Source: JBPCRW01 sp050996405
GTDB taxonomy: Bacteria > Acidobacteriota > Blastocatellia > Pyrinomonadales > Pyrinomonadaceae
Assembly: GCA_050996405.1 (NCBI GenBank)
Contig: JBPCRW010000020.1
Location: 1 to 64,000, forward strand
DNA length: 64,000 nt
Direction of reading: 5' to 3'
In this document: in pieces, positions 54,597-63,856 of the stretch
How the letters are laid out: every line of letters starts with the position of its first letter
Position numbering within the stretch: position 1 is the first letter of the stretch
Notes under the pieces: generated by a model
Database searches by the model: none
Seen by the model: only the letters and a program-made list of their open reading frames with translations
Told to the model about the DNA's origin: nothing
Translations under genes and position numbers: made by a program

Positions 54597-55811
54597 TTAA
54601 TTATCGTTGTTTTCGCCGTTTGACTTGCTGCCCTTGCCGGAGGCGGCGGCTTGGACGTGCGGCAACGGCAAGCCGACGCTATCGGATTTTGTTTCCGGTT
54701 CGTCTTCGGCAAATCGTTCTTCGGTTTCGCTGACAATCATTCCGCCGGGTTGTTTGGCGAAAGTCAGACGGTCGTTTTTCTCATCGTAGCCAACCGTTAC
54801 TAAATCTCCGGTTTCGACCTGCTCGGTTGCGACTAGATTCGAGAGTGGATAAACCAGAAAGCGTTCAATGGCGCGTTTCAAATGCCGCGCTCCGTATTTC
54901 AAATCGATGCCTTCGCGTATCAAAAATTCGCGGGCATCTTCCAGACATTCAAACACAAATTTTGTTCCCGCCGATTCGGTAATCCGGTTCTGCACGGCGC
55001 GCAGTTCGATGTCCAAAATCTGTCGCAAGTGATGCTCTTTCAAACTTCTGAAGACGACGACTTTATCAATCCGATTCATAAATTCGGGCGAAAATTTTCG
55101 TTTCGCGGCTTCCGACGCGGTGCGGTAAATTTTCTGGTCAATTTCGTTTTCTTCCTGCGCGCGCGTACCTTTTTGCGGCGCGAAACCGATGCCGCCGGAA
55201 ATCATTTCCGACATCTCGCGCGCGCCCAAATTGGAAGTCATAATGACAACCGTTTTTGAAAAATCAACGCGGCGGTTGTCGCCCAAAGTCAACGTCGCTT
55301 TGTCTAAAATTCCGAGCAGTAATTGCCACAGCGCGTCGGACGCTTTTTCGATTTCGTCGAATAAAACAAAGGTTATTTTCGTATCGTCCGTGTGCGATTT
55401 ATCGAGATTTTCCTGCGTCAGCATCGGGCTGGTTTCGCGGTGTCCCAAGTATCCGGGAGGCGAACCGATAAGTTTGGCAATCTCGTGCGAGTGCTGAAAT
55501 TCGGCGCAGTCAATTTTGACGACTGCGTTTGTATCGCCCAATAAAACTTCCGCCGCCGCTTCGACGACGCGCGTTTTCCCAGAACCTGTCGGACCCAGAA
55601 AAAGCATCGTGCCGATTGGACGCGACGGATTATTCATTCCCGCGATATAAATTTGAAACAGCCCGCTCATCCGGCGAACGGCGCGTTCCTGCCCGACGAT
55701 TTGCGCGGAAAGTTTGTCTTCAAATTCTTTGGCGCGCGGGCTTTTTAAATCTGGATTAAGTAAAACTTGTTTCTCTGTCGTGTGTTTCTTTTTTGACATT
55801 TCGGTAGTCAT
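54597..55811 (-). CDS. Single-AAA+ Clp-like ATPase with an IGF loop
   Basis: A 404-residue protein matching only the D2 ring of ClpA/ClpC plus its C-terminal sensor domain. Walker A GPTGSGKTR (about 73), pore loop PPGYLGH, Walker B FVLFDEIEKA, sensor 1 MTSNLG and sensor 2 GARHLKRAIE are all present. An inserted segment ends in GIGFAPQKG just before KFSPEFMNRID, where ClpA and ClpX carry the IGL/IGF tripeptide that docks ClpP. The N-domain and D1 are missing, and a 60-residue acidic tail is added. ATG 55811 has GAGGAG 9 nt upstream. It might be a small unfoldase for ClpP. Confidence 0.85.
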   Translation of the reverse strand: MTTEMSKKKHTTEKQVLLNPDLKSPRAKEFEDKLSAQIVGQERAVRRMSGLFQIYIAGMNNPSRPIGTMLFLGPTGSGKTRVVEAAAEVLLGDTNAVVKIDCAEFQHSHEIAKLIGSPPGYLGHRETSPMLTQENLDKSHTDDTKITFVLFDEIEKASDALWQLLLGILDKATLTLGDNRRVDFSKTVVIMTSNLGAREMSEMISGGIGFAPQKGTRAQEENEIDQKIYRTASEAAKRKFSPEFMNRIDKVVVFRSLKEHHLRQILDIELRAVQNRITESAGTKFVFECLEDAREFLIREGIDLKYGARHLKRAIERFLVYPLSNLVATEQVETGDLVTVGYDEKNDRLTFAKQPGGMIVSETEERFAEDEPETKSDSVGLPLPHVQAAASGKGSKSNGENNDN

Positions 55812-56138
55812 AATCGTGTTCTCCTCGTCTCATCAAACGCTCTAAAAATGAGTCTTTGATGAACTAATAGACGAATTCTCAAACCTTCTTTTTGTCGGCT
55901 TCTTCCCGACAAAAGTTGGTAGAATATAGATGATTTCAATAAAGATTTCGTTGGATGGACTTTAGGATAACCGGAAGGCGGTTTGTCCAAAGAAATGCAG
56001 AACCGATTTCGAGTCAACCAGCTCTGCATTTCATTTTGCACAAATCCGAAAGAAATTTCAAGAAAAATTTTTCGTTGAAAATTTGGAAAAGGTATTTTAT
56101 TAAAACTTTATACTGCGAATTTTTTGTCTTCTTAATTT
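55812..56138. other. Spacer between ino1 and the Clp-like gene, no gene seen
   Basis: This 327-base stretch holds a ribosome site for the Clp-like gene at its left end, a 9-bp hairpin (TTTTGTCGG/CCGACAAAA, near 55890-55914) and a second 10-bp inverted repeat (GAAATGCAGA at 55992-56001, TCTGCATTTC at 56023-56032). Neither has a convincing U tail. No reading frame with recognisable features is present. Confidence 0.55.
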
Positions 56139-57455
56139 CTAATCGTAGTATTCAAGTCCGAGATGCGTAATCAAATCTTCGCCTTTCAGATGACGCAAAG
56201 TATTTTTCAGTTTCATCAATTGAATAAAAATATCGTGTTCGGGATAAAGCCCGGGCGCGCTCTGCGGGGCTTTGAAATAAAACGAAAGCCATTCCTGAAT
56301 GCCCTTCATTCCGGCGCGATGCGCCAAATCCATAAACAGCGCGAGGTCTAAAACGAGCGGCGCGGCGAGAATCGAATCGCGGCACAGGAAATCAATTTTT
56401 ATCTGCATTTTGTAGCCGAGCCAGCCGAAAATATCTATGTTGTCCCAGCCTTCTTTGTTGTCGCCGCGCGGCGGATAATAATTGATGCGGACGACGTGCG
56501 AAAAATCTTTATACAAATCCGGGTAATTTTTCGGCTGTAAAATGTGTTCTAAAACGGAAAGTTTCGATTCTTCTTTGGTCTTAAAATTTTCCGGGTCGTC
56601 CAAAACTTCGCCGTCGCGGTTTCCCAAAATATTTGTCGAATACCAGCCGTCGAGTCCAATCATTCTCGCCTTCAAACCGGGCGCGATAATCGTTTTCATC
56701 AAAGTCTGTCCGGTTTTGAAATCCTTGCCGCAAATCGGCACATTGTTGTCTTCGGCAAGTTTTCTCAAAGCCGGAATGTCAACCGTCAGATTCGGCGCGC
56801 CGTTGGCAAACGGAATGCCCGATTTTAAAGCCGCGTAAGCGTAAATCATCGAAGGCGCGACGCGCTCGTCGTTGTCATACAAAGCCTTTTCAAACGCTTC
56901 GATTGATTGATGAATTTCCGAAGCCTGAAGAAAAATTTCGGTCGAAGCCGCCCAGACGATAACGAGCCGGTCGCAGCCTTTGTCCGCTTTGAACTTCGCC
57001 ATATCCGCCATCAATTGTTCGGCAAGCTCCATTTTATTTTTGCCTTCTTTGATGTTCGTGCCGTGCAGACGCTTGACGTAATTTTGATTGAAAACCGCCG
57101 CCATCGGTTTTAGTGAATCAAGCTGCTCGCGCAAATCTTCGACCAGAGATTTTTCCAAAACTCCGGCGTGCAGCGCGGCTTCATACGCCGAATCGGGAAA
57201 AATATCCCACGCGCCGAAAACGATGTCGTTCAAATCGGCAAGCGGCACAAAATCCTTGATTTTCGGAACGCGGTTGTCCGTCCGTTTTCCCAAACGAATC
57301 GTCCCCATCTGCGTCAAAGAGCCGATTGGTTTCGCCTTTCCCTTGCGAATCGCTTCCACGCCCGCGACAAACGTTGTGCTGACCGCGCCCAATCCGACTA
57401 AAAGAATTCCTAATTTACCGCTCGCCGGTTTGATTTCCACGCCTTTTTCTACCAT
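56139..57455 (-). CDS. ino1: Inositol-3-phosphate synthase
   Basis: Converts glucose-6-phosphate to inositol-3-phosphate using NAD. The 438-residue protein has the NAD site VGLGAVSTTFVAG, the family block GKDFKTGQT, DGWYSTNILGNRDG and IDFLCRDSILAAPLV. ATG 57455 has a GGAGAT site. It supplies inositol for phosphatidylinositol or solutes; no other inositol gene is nearby. The stop is TAG. It stands alone on the minus strand, upstream of a gene-poor gap. Confidence 0.94.
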   Translation of the reverse strand: MVEKGVEIKPASGKLGILLVGLGAVSTTFVAGVEAIRKGKAKPIGSLTQMGTIRLGKRTDNRVPKIKDFVPLADLNDIVFGAWDIFPDSAYEAALHAGVLEKSLVEDLREQLDSLKPMAAVFNQNYVKRLHGTNIKEGKNKMELAEQLMADMAKFKADKGCDRLVIVWAASTEIFLQASEIHQSIEAFEKALYDNDERVAPSMIYAYAALKSGIPFANGAPNLTVDIPALRKLAEDNNVPICGKDFKTGQTLMKTIIAPGLKARMIGLDGWYSTNILGNRDGEVLDDPENFKTKEESKLSVLEHILQPKNYPDLYKDFSHVVRINYYPPRGDNKEGWDNIDIFGWLGYKMQIKIDFLCRDSILAAPLVLDLALFMDLAHRAGMKGIQEWLSFYFKAPQSAPGLYPEHDIFIQLMKLKNTLRHLKGEDLITHLGLEYYD

Positions 57456-57483
57456 TCAATTATCTCCAAAAAATTTACGATTT

Positions 57484-57512
57484 TTTACACTGACGGACAA
57501 ATCCACTATCAA
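57484..57512 (-). promoter_or_regulatory. Candidate promoter of ino1
   Basis: On the minus strand TTGATA (57512-57507) and TGTAAA (57489-57484) are 17 nt apart, about 30 nt before the ino1 start codon. Confidence 0.45.
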
Positions 57513-57633
57513 AATGAATATGAAGCCGAAACGAAAATGATAACTTTACAATAATGTTAAGGCAAATGCGGAAAACTTTCAGGCGGTGAAATAATTGATG
57601 AGAAAATTTATAGGACGTTAGGTTGCAATTGTT

Positions 57634-59286
57634 TTAGCTTTGATAAATCCGGTAATCAATTTCGCTGAAAATATTGTCGCGCGCTTCGATTTCGGCGAGG
57701 AGCGGTTCGTTGATTTGCAGATTTTCGAGCATCTCCGCCAGAAGATTGAAGCGTTGAATATGCGCTTTAAAACGGTTTGAAGAATACTGGACGGTCGTTC
57801 CCTGATAAATCTGAAACGCCCAGTCGCTCGATTCGGCAAGCAGTAATTCACGCGCCAGTTGATTTAAAACGCGCCGTTCGATTTCGTTCGGCGTATTAAA
57901 TTTGTCTGCCAGTTCGGTCATTTTTCGCTCGGCATCGTGGCTGTAAGGATACATCCAGGAATTTCCTTCGTTGAGCCAGACTTTGTAATAACCGCTGTCG
58001 CCCCAACTCGAAGCCGACGGATATTGCGTCTGAATCGGAATGCCCGCGTCGAGAAAATCGCCGGGCGTGGCGGCGCGAATAATTTCTTCGTGCTGGTGCA
58101 GTTCGCGGAACAGAAATTCCAAAAACTGCGGACCTTCAAACCACCAATGACCGTAAAGCTCGGCATCATAAGGCGAGACGACGAGCGGTGGATAATTGCC
58201 GTTCAGGTCGCGCAGATTGTAAGCCTGTTTGATGCGCTCGCCGACGAAATGCGCCGCGTCATTAATCGCCTGCCCGCGCGCGAAATTCGGCAAATACGGC
58301 TGTTTTTCGTGCAAGCCTTTGCCGCGCCCCGTGATGCGGTAATACTTTAATCCTAAATGCCGCCGCGCGCCGTCTTTATGCAGATGCGGCTTGACGTATT
58401 CAATCGGCAAATCCCAGCCCAAATCGCGGTAAAATTCACGATAGACGGCGTTGCCCGGATAACCGGTGTCCGCCGACCAAACCTGCTGCGAAGTTTCGAC
58501 ATCGCGCGCGAAAACCGCCACGCCGTTCGGACATTTAACGGGCGCATAGACTCCGAAACGCGGGCGCGGGTCGCCGTAAAGAATCGCGTGCGAATCACCG
58601 ATAAAATACTCGATGCCGTAATCTTTTAAAAGATTTTCCAGTCCGGGTTCATACGCGCATTCCGGCAGCCAGATGCCGCGCGGATTTTTACCGAAATGTT
58701 TTTGATAATTTTTGACGGCGACGGCGACTTGAGCGCGGCGGGCTTCGGGCGTGGAAATCAGCGGCAAAAATCCGTGCGTCGCGCCGCAAGTGACAATTTC
58801 CAGAACGCCTTCTTCCTGCAATTCGCGGAAAGCGTGAACGAGATTGCGCCCGTAGCGATTGTTCCACAAATCGAGCGACGCGCCCAAATTTTCCGCATAC
58901 ATTCGCGCAACGTCATAAAAGTCCGGTGCTTCTTTTTGCGTTCTTTTGACTTCTTTGTTTGCCAGTTCAATCAGATTTTCCAAATGCCGCGTGTATCTTT
59001 TCTGCAAAAGTTTGTCCGCCAGCATTTCGCACAACGGCGGCGAAACGTTCATCGCCAAACGCGGTTTCATTTTCGCTTCGTGGAGATTTTGAAAGATAAA
59101 AACCAGCGGCAGATAAACTTCCGTTATCGCTTCGTAAAGCCAATCCTCTTCCAGAAATTCGGGATATTCGGGATGGCGCACAAACGGCAGGTGAGCGTGC
59201 AGAATTAAACTAAAATAACCGACGGGCATATCTTCAAAAAGCGCGGGAAACTGTGCAAAAAAATTTTCCGAATCGGAGGTATCCAT
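57634..59286 (-). CDS. GH57 1,4-alpha-glucan branching enzyme-like protein
   Basis: A 550-residue glycoside hydrolase family 57 member, close to the archaeal-type branching enzymes. The N-terminal barrel motifs are HAHLPFVRHPEYP, GATHGFLPL, WLPECAYEPG with the likely nucleophile Glu near residue 207, and SPYDAELYGHWWFEGP with the acid Asp near 374. A C-terminal helical domain (ARELLLAESSDWAFQI) is the DUF1957 part. ATG 59286 is used; ATG 59229 (MPVGYFSL) is also possible. It probably builds branched storage glucan. A DUF4912 gene precedes it. Confidence 0.9.
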   Translation of the reverse strand: MDTSDSENFFAQFPALFEDMPVGYFSLILHAHLPFVRHPEYPEFLEEDWLYEAITEVYLPLVFIFQNLHEAKMKPRLAMNVSPPLCEMLADKLLQKRYTRHLENLIELANKEVKRTQKEAPDFYDVARMYAENLGASLDLWNNRYGRNLVHAFRELQEEGVLEIVTCGATHGFLPLISTPEARRAQVAVAVKNYQKHFGKNPRGIWLPECAYEPGLENLLKDYGIEYFIGDSHAILYGDPRPRFGVYAPVKCPNGVAVFARDVETSQQVWSADTGYPGNAVYREFYRDLGWDLPIEYVKPHLHKDGARRHLGLKYYRITGRGKGLHEKQPYLPNFARGQAINDAAHFVGERIKQAYNLRDLNGNYPPLVVSPYDAELYGHWWFEGPQFLEFLFRELHQHEEIIRAATPGDFLDAGIPIQTQYPSASSWGDSGYYKVWLNEGNSWMYPYSHDAERKMTELADKFNTPNEIERRVLNQLARELLLAESSDWAFQIYQGTTVQYSSNRFKAHIQRFNLLAEMLENLQINEPLLAEIEARDNIFSEIDYRIYQS

Positions 59287-59360
59287 TTGCGGTAATTTTT
59301 ACAGGTCTGTCTCAAGCGAAGAAAATTTTGTTTCCTCATTTTGAGAAAGTCATAAATTAT

Positions 59361-60791
59361 TCATTCGACCAAATTATGCGAACTAAGCGGCGCGAAATTT
59401 TTCGGTAGTATCCGGCGACCGAAACCGTGCGGAAAGTTTATCAGGCTTGCGCCGAAAACCGTCGGCGCGTCAAAAGTTTCTTCGTCAAAAAATTCTTCGT
59501 CCGGCGCGTCGAAATTTTCCCGCAAAACAGATGTGGCTTTTTCCGCGCTTAATTTTCCGGCGTTTGCCTGCAAAATCCGCATCAGGCTCGGACTGACGCG
59601 CGAGCGCAAATCTTCGAGCGCGTAGCCGGAAGCCAGCGCGAGCATTGCGTAGCGCATCTCGCCGCTGTCCTGCTCGGCGAGGTTTTCGACATCCGTCAAC
59701 TGCGAAAAAGATTTTTGCGTGGCGCGCGTCGCGGATAAAAAATCGTCACCGGCGAGCGCGACTTCAACCGCGTCCTGACGATAACCGGAAGCGTCCAAAA
59801 GACGCGCAAACTGTTTTGCCGGAACTGAAAAACCGGACAGCAGAGCGCGATACGGCGAAGGATTTTGGCGCGGCGTGGTCATCAGATTCGAGGAAAGAAT
59901 ACGAACGAACGGGCGATTCATCGCAAAAAATCCGAGTTCGGCGCGATATGTCGAATTTGCGTCAACGTCAAACCACCAGTTGCCTTCCGCTTCGACGCGA
60001 TGAGTTTCTTCCGTGCCTCTGGTCAAGTTGAAAAGTTTGACGACCAGCCAATATTGATTTCGGTCGTCACCGAAAATTTTTCCGAGAGTTTCATACGGAT
60101 TATTTTTCAGCGTCCAGTAAAAATAAATGCGCGTCGGCGATTGCATCTGCAAATGCGCGCGGTTTTCCGGCGGCAAAACAGGAAGTTTCGGCGCGTCGAG
60201 TTCTTTGAAAACCGGTGACTTTTCAACTTCCGAAAGTTTTTCCGCCGCGATCTCGATAGTCGGCAGATTTTCAGTTTCAGACCGCAAAACATTTTTTAAT
60301 TTTGGGACGATTTCGGTTTGCGATAAAATTTCGGGCGACTGCGCGATTTCAATTTCCGGCACAACTTCGTTTGGCACGGCGGCAATTATTTCAGTTTTCG
60401 CCGATTTCTTTTCGGTCGTTTCCGGCGAGATTTTCTTTACAGACGTTTCCGGCGCGTCTTTTTTCGTAATTGTTTTAGCCTCGACCGCTGACGGTTTTTT
60501 ATCTTTAACCGTCGTTTTTCGCTTGCGCGGTTTCACCTCGTCAGCCTCGACAATTTTCGCCGTTTCGCCGGCTTTAGATTTTCTGGTTCGCACTGGTTTC
60601 CCGACAGTTTTTTCCGAAGTTTTAATTTTTCGCGCAGGCTTTACCGCGCCGACCAAATCAATTTTAAATTCTTCCAATCCCGCATTTTTTCCGGCAGATT
60701 CAATTTCCGTTTCTCCGGCAGCCGATTTCTTTTTCGATGTCGAAACAGATTTTTTTCGTTTCGGCGCGGTTATCTTTTTTTCATTTTCCAT
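59361..60791 (-). CDS. DUF4912 protein with a long disordered N-terminus
   Basis: A 476-residue protein. Residues 1-200 are Lys/Thr/Glu-rich and low-complexity. The DUF4912 domain follows (MQSPTRIYFYWTLKNNPYETLG, VKLFNLTRGTEETHRV, GNWWFDVDANSTYRAELGF). The C-terminal 150 residues are acidic. I start at MENEKKITAP (60791), 12 residues inside a longer frame. DUF4912 genes commonly lie beside GH57 genes, as here, which hints at a shared glycan function; the fold resembles carbohydrate-binding domains, but no activity is known. Confidence 0.82.
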   Translation of the reverse strand: MENEKKITAPKRKKSVSTSKKKSAAGETEIESAGKNAGLEEFKIDLVGAVKPARKIKTSEKTVGKPVRTRKSKAGETAKIVEADEVKPRKRKTTVKDKKPSAVEAKTITKKDAPETSVKKISPETTEKKSAKTEIIAAVPNEVVPEIEIAQSPEILSQTEIVPKLKNVLRSETENLPTIEIAAEKLSEVEKSPVFKELDAPKLPVLPPENRAHLQMQSPTRIYFYWTLKNNPYETLGKIFGDDRNQYWLVVKLFNLTRGTEETHRVEAEGNWWFDVDANSTYRAELGFFAMNRPFVRILSSNLMTTPRQNPSPYRALLSGFSVPAKQFARLLDASGYRQDAVEVALAGDDFLSATRATQKSFSQLTDVENLAEQDSGEMRYAMLALASGYALEDLRSRVSPSLMRILQANAGKLSAEKATSVLRENFDAPDEEFFDEETFDAPTVFGASLINFPHGFGRRILPKNFAPLSSHNLVE

Positions 60792-60842
60792 AGCAAAAAT
60801 TATGATGGCATTTCGGAAAAGTGACAAGTTGGTTGACGAAAT

Positions 60843-61640
60843 TCATTTGCTCGTCGGTTTTTTAAGCTTGATGTCAACTTTTCCGACGCTGGCAAAAATT
60901 TCGGCGCGAACCGGAATCCGGCGGCTGTCTTCGGTTATCCACAAAATCATTTTTCCGTCGTCTTCAATCAAACGATTCGCGCCGAAAACCTGCGGTTCGA
61001 CGCGAAAACACCAGACTTTTCCCAAAACCGAATTTTGCAGTTCGCGCCCTGTGACGCGCACCGGAATTCTGTAAACCAAACCGGAATCGCTGATGGAAAG
61101 TTCAAAAGTTTTGCCGACCGCCAGCGGCAAACGCCGCAAATTATAAATTCCCGAAACCAAATCGAGCGTGTCTTCCCGAATCGGCGAAGCAATCCGGCGC
61201 GGCGCGCGCGCTTTGTCTTCAGGATTGATTTCCGTGTAGGTAACCTGTTTTGACCCGTAATCGAAAATCGCTTCGCTGTCTCGCACGCGCTCGTTTTGCT
61301 CGTCGTGTTTGATAGTTTTCAAAATATGAAATTTATCGCCGTCGACCGTCGATTCATATTTTTGTGAAAATCTCTGTCTGAAAAGTTTTAGAAGATTGCC
61401 CTTTGAAACGACTTCGGTCAGAAAAAGATAATCTTTACCGTTTGGCGCGCTTGCCACGGTAAAGGTTAAATCCGCTCCGCCGAGACTCATTCCGCCGACC
61501 AGAGCGCGGCTTAATTTCGCTTCGTATCGCAAAACTTCGCCGCGCGCGAAGGCATCGTTTTTTACAGGTGTTTGCGCGTCGGCAGCCGAAAATCCGACGC
61601 AAATTAACAAACACAGCCAGACCGCGATTTTTATTTTCAT
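60843..61640 (-). CDS. DUF3108 exported protein
   Basis: A 265-residue secreted protein. The signal peptide runs to about AADAQ; the DUF3108 body (GEVLRYEAKLSRALVGGMSLGGADL, DTLDLVSGIYNLRRLPL, WITEDSRRIPVRAEI) is typical. The beta-rich family resembles lipoprotein-carrier folds; its function is unknown. The terminal residues VDIKLKKP are also conserved. It lies on the minus strand between the heptosyltransferase and DUF4912 genes with gaps of 50-90 nt. Confidence 0.85.
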   Translation of the reverse strand: MKIKIAVWLCLLICVGFSAADAQTPVKNDAFARGEVLRYEAKLSRALVGGMSLGGADLTFTVASAPNGKDYLFLTEVVSKGNLLKLFRQRFSQKYESTVDGDKFHILKTIKHDEQNERVRDSEAIFDYGSKQVTYTEINPEDKARAPRRIASPIREDTLDLVSGIYNLRRLPLAVGKTFELSISDSGLVYRIPVRVTGRELQNSVLGKVWCFRVEPQVFGANRLIEDDGKMILWITEDSRRIPVRAEIFASVGKVDIKLKKPTSK

Positions 61641-61728
61641 ATTTTTACCGAAGAAGAATTCTCTAAAATTATATTTTACGAGACAAGCTGAAATACAAAA
61701 AGATTTATCGATTTTTTGATTCTGCTAT

Positions 61729-62769
61729 TTATTCTTGTCCGAGGCGTTTTTGGACGGCTTTTAAAACCGTCTCAACTTCGATGTCCAGACATATCCAATT
61801 GTTGCAAGTCCGCCGGTTGCAATCCGTCCGGCAGGCAATATCCGTTCTTTCGACGCAAATATCCTTCGGATTCGGACTGCCGTTAAACCACCATTCGGTC
61901 GGACCGAAAATTCCAACCGTCGGCGCGCCTGCGGCAACCGCCAGATGCGTCGGACCCGTATCGCCGCCGACATAAACCGCAGCGCGTTTCGCCAGTTCAT
62001 AAAAACCTTTCAAGCTCGGATTCGCCGAAATGATTTTATCCGATTTGCTAGATTTTAAAACCCTTTCGGCAAGAATTTTTTCCTTTTCATTCGGCGCGGT
62101 CGTGACAACGGAAATCAATCTCGTTTCTTCCCACAATCTATCCGCCAGTTTGCCGAATTTTTCCGCATCCCAGAGTTTTGTCGTCCAGCCGCCCGCCGGA
62201 TTCAAAATCGCAAAATTCGCGCCCGCTTGGGAAATAATTTTTTCGGCTTCGCGGCGATGAATTTCGCTCGTGAAAATCGGGAAATCAAAATTTTCAGACG
62301 GAACGGGAATTTTCAAGGCTTTCGCGGCAAGCGTCAAATTTTTAACGACGACGTGCGATTTTGGTTCGACCTCGATGGTTTCGGTCAGCAAAAAACGACT
62401 TGCCGGTTCGCGCAAAAACGCGCGGGAAAAACCGTAACGACGCGTGGCGCGAGAAATTTTCGCAATCATCGCGGATTTTAAAAGCCCTTGAAAATCGAGC
62501 GTCACGTCAAAAGTCTCGGCGCGAAGTTCCTTTAATTGCCGCCTCACCGCCGCCAGCGTTTTGCGAGCGGTTTCCCCGCGCCGCAAATTTTTCGTGTCAA
62601 CTTCGATAACTTGCGACAACAGCGGATTCAGGCGCAAAATTTCCGCCGCGTTTTTTTCAACCGCCCACGAAATTTCCGACTCCGGCAAAGCGTTTTTAAT
62701 CGCTGAAATAACCGGCAGAGTATGAATAATATCGCCGATACTGCTGAGTTTGACGATTAAAATTTTCAT
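61729..62769 (-). CDS. waaC: LPS heptosyltransferase I-like (GT9)
   Basis: Adds heptose to the inner core of LPS at the cytosolic face of the membrane. The 346-residue GT9 protein has the N-terminal MKILIVKLSSIGDIIHTLP, LNPAGGWTTKLW and the nucleotide-sugar site GGDTGPTHLAVAAGAPTVGIFGPT. A Cys-rich end (CRTDCNRRTCNNWICL) may bind metal. It matches heptosyltransferase I more than II. With lpxA, lpxI and KdoO it completes an LPS theme. Confidence 0.88.
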   Translation of the reverse strand: MKILIVKLSSIGDIIHTLPVISAIKNALPESEISWAVEKNAAEILRLNPLLSQVIEVDTKNLRRGETARKTLAAVRRQLKELRAETFDVTLDFQGLLKSAMIAKISRATRRYGFSRAFLREPASRFLLTETIEVEPKSHVVVKNLTLAAKALKIPVPSENFDFPIFTSEIHRREAEKIISQAGANFAILNPAGGWTTKLWDAEKFGKLADRLWEETRLISVVTTAPNEKEKILAERVLKSSKSDKIISANPSLKGFYELAKRAAVYVGGDTGPTHLAVAAGAPTVGIFGPTEWWFNGSPNPKDICVERTDIACRTDCNRRTCNNWICLDIEVETVLKAVQKRLGQE

Positions 62770-62872
62770 CTTTCAATAATAGTGAACGGCTTTTCACTCG
62801 CTCGTGTCAATCGCATAAAACATCGTTTGTCATAAAAACTGGCAAACTTAGTCCGAAATAAGCTATTTTATT

Positions 62873-62899
62873 ATTTGAGTTTGGATTTAAAACTCAAAT
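62873..62899. promoter_or_regulatory. Perfect 10-bp inverted repeat before the FHA-GGDEF gene
   Basis: ATTTGAGTTT and AAACTCAAAT pair perfectly across a 7-nt loop (GGATTTA), ending 22 nt before the ATG at 62922. It may be an operator in the divergent region or a leader hairpin. Confidence 0.5.
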
Positions 62900-62921
62900 C
62901 CGAATCAATGCCAACCGAATA

Positions 62922-63854
62922 ATGTCTAAACCAAACCGTCCACAACGCGAACTGCGCCCCGCTCTCATTTTCTTAAGCGGCGAGTTACTTGCCGTCCCGA
63001 TTCCGCTTGAGCGCGGCGAAGTCGTTTTAGGTCGCGCCGTCGAATCCGACGTTCGCATCAACGACACGAAAGTTTCCCGTCAGCACGCCCGCATCACGAC
63101 CGTTCAAACGGGCGAAACCGGCGAAACGAATTATCTGTTGACGGATTTGAATGCGAAAAACGGAACATATCTTAACGGACAAAAAATCACGCAGGAAATT
63201 TTGCAAAACGGCGATAAAATCACGATTGGAAATAATATCCTGCGATTTGAAATGCTTGACGAAATTGACCGCGAATATCAACATTTGATTCGCCGCCTGC
63301 TGTCGCACGACGATTTGACCGGACTGCTTTCCAGTCGCTCGTTCTTTTCCGAACTTCGCCGCGAAGTTTCAAATTCCGCCGACCGCCAGCGCGAGTTTTG
63401 CGTTTTGATGGTGGACATCGATTATTTCAAAAACGTAAATGATACCTACGGACATCTGACGGGCAGCAAAACACTGGAAGAAATCGGATACTGCATCACG
63501 CAAATTTTGCGAAGCGGCGACGCGGCGGCGCGTTTCGGCGGCGAAGAATTTGCAGCTTTTCTGCTCGATGCCAATTTAGCGCAGGGAATTGTTGCCGCCG
63601 AACGAATCCGGCAGACAATCGAAAATCGAGGGTTTAGCGTTATTAAACTGGGGAAAACCGTTTACAGTCACCGCATCACAATCAGCATCGGCGTGGCGAC
63701 GTTTCCAGCCGATTCGAGCGACCCGATTGAACTGGTCGAAATGGCGGATTCCGCGCTGTATCGCGCCAAACGCGCGGGCAGAAACCGCGTTTGCGCGTAT
63801 CGTGAATTGAGCGCGGAAGATTCAAAGGAAAAACTTTCGCCGCGCCAGGAATAA
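62922..63854 (+). CDS. FHA-domain diguanylate cyclase
   Basis: A 310-residue cytosolic protein. The FHA domain (about residues 20-110) shows VVLGRAVESDVRI and KVSRQHARI, the Gly-Arg, Ser and His residues that read phosphothreonine peptides. The GGDEF domain (about 125-300) has GGEEF and an RSGD inhibitory I-site five residues before it, so it should make cyclic di-GMP with product feedback. This domain order is known from other bacteria. The repeated D-x-GKT motifs of the OmpA-type protein are a possible but unproven ligand. Confidence 0.93.
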   Translation: MSKPNRPQRELRPALIFLSGELLAVPIPLERGEVVLGRAVESDVRINDTKVSRQHARITTVQTGETGETNYLLTDLNAKNGTYLNGQKITQEILQNGDKITIGNNILRFEMLDEIDREYQHLIRRLLSHDDLTGLLSSRSFFSELRREVSNSADRQREFCVLMVDIDYFKNVNDTYGHLTGSKTLEEIGYCITQILRSGDAAARFGGEEFAAFLLDANLAQGIVAAERIRQTIENRGFSVIKLGKTVYSHRITISIGVATFPADSSDPIELVEMADSALYRAKRAGRNRVCAYRELSAEDSKEKLSPRQE

Positions 63855-63856
63855 AA

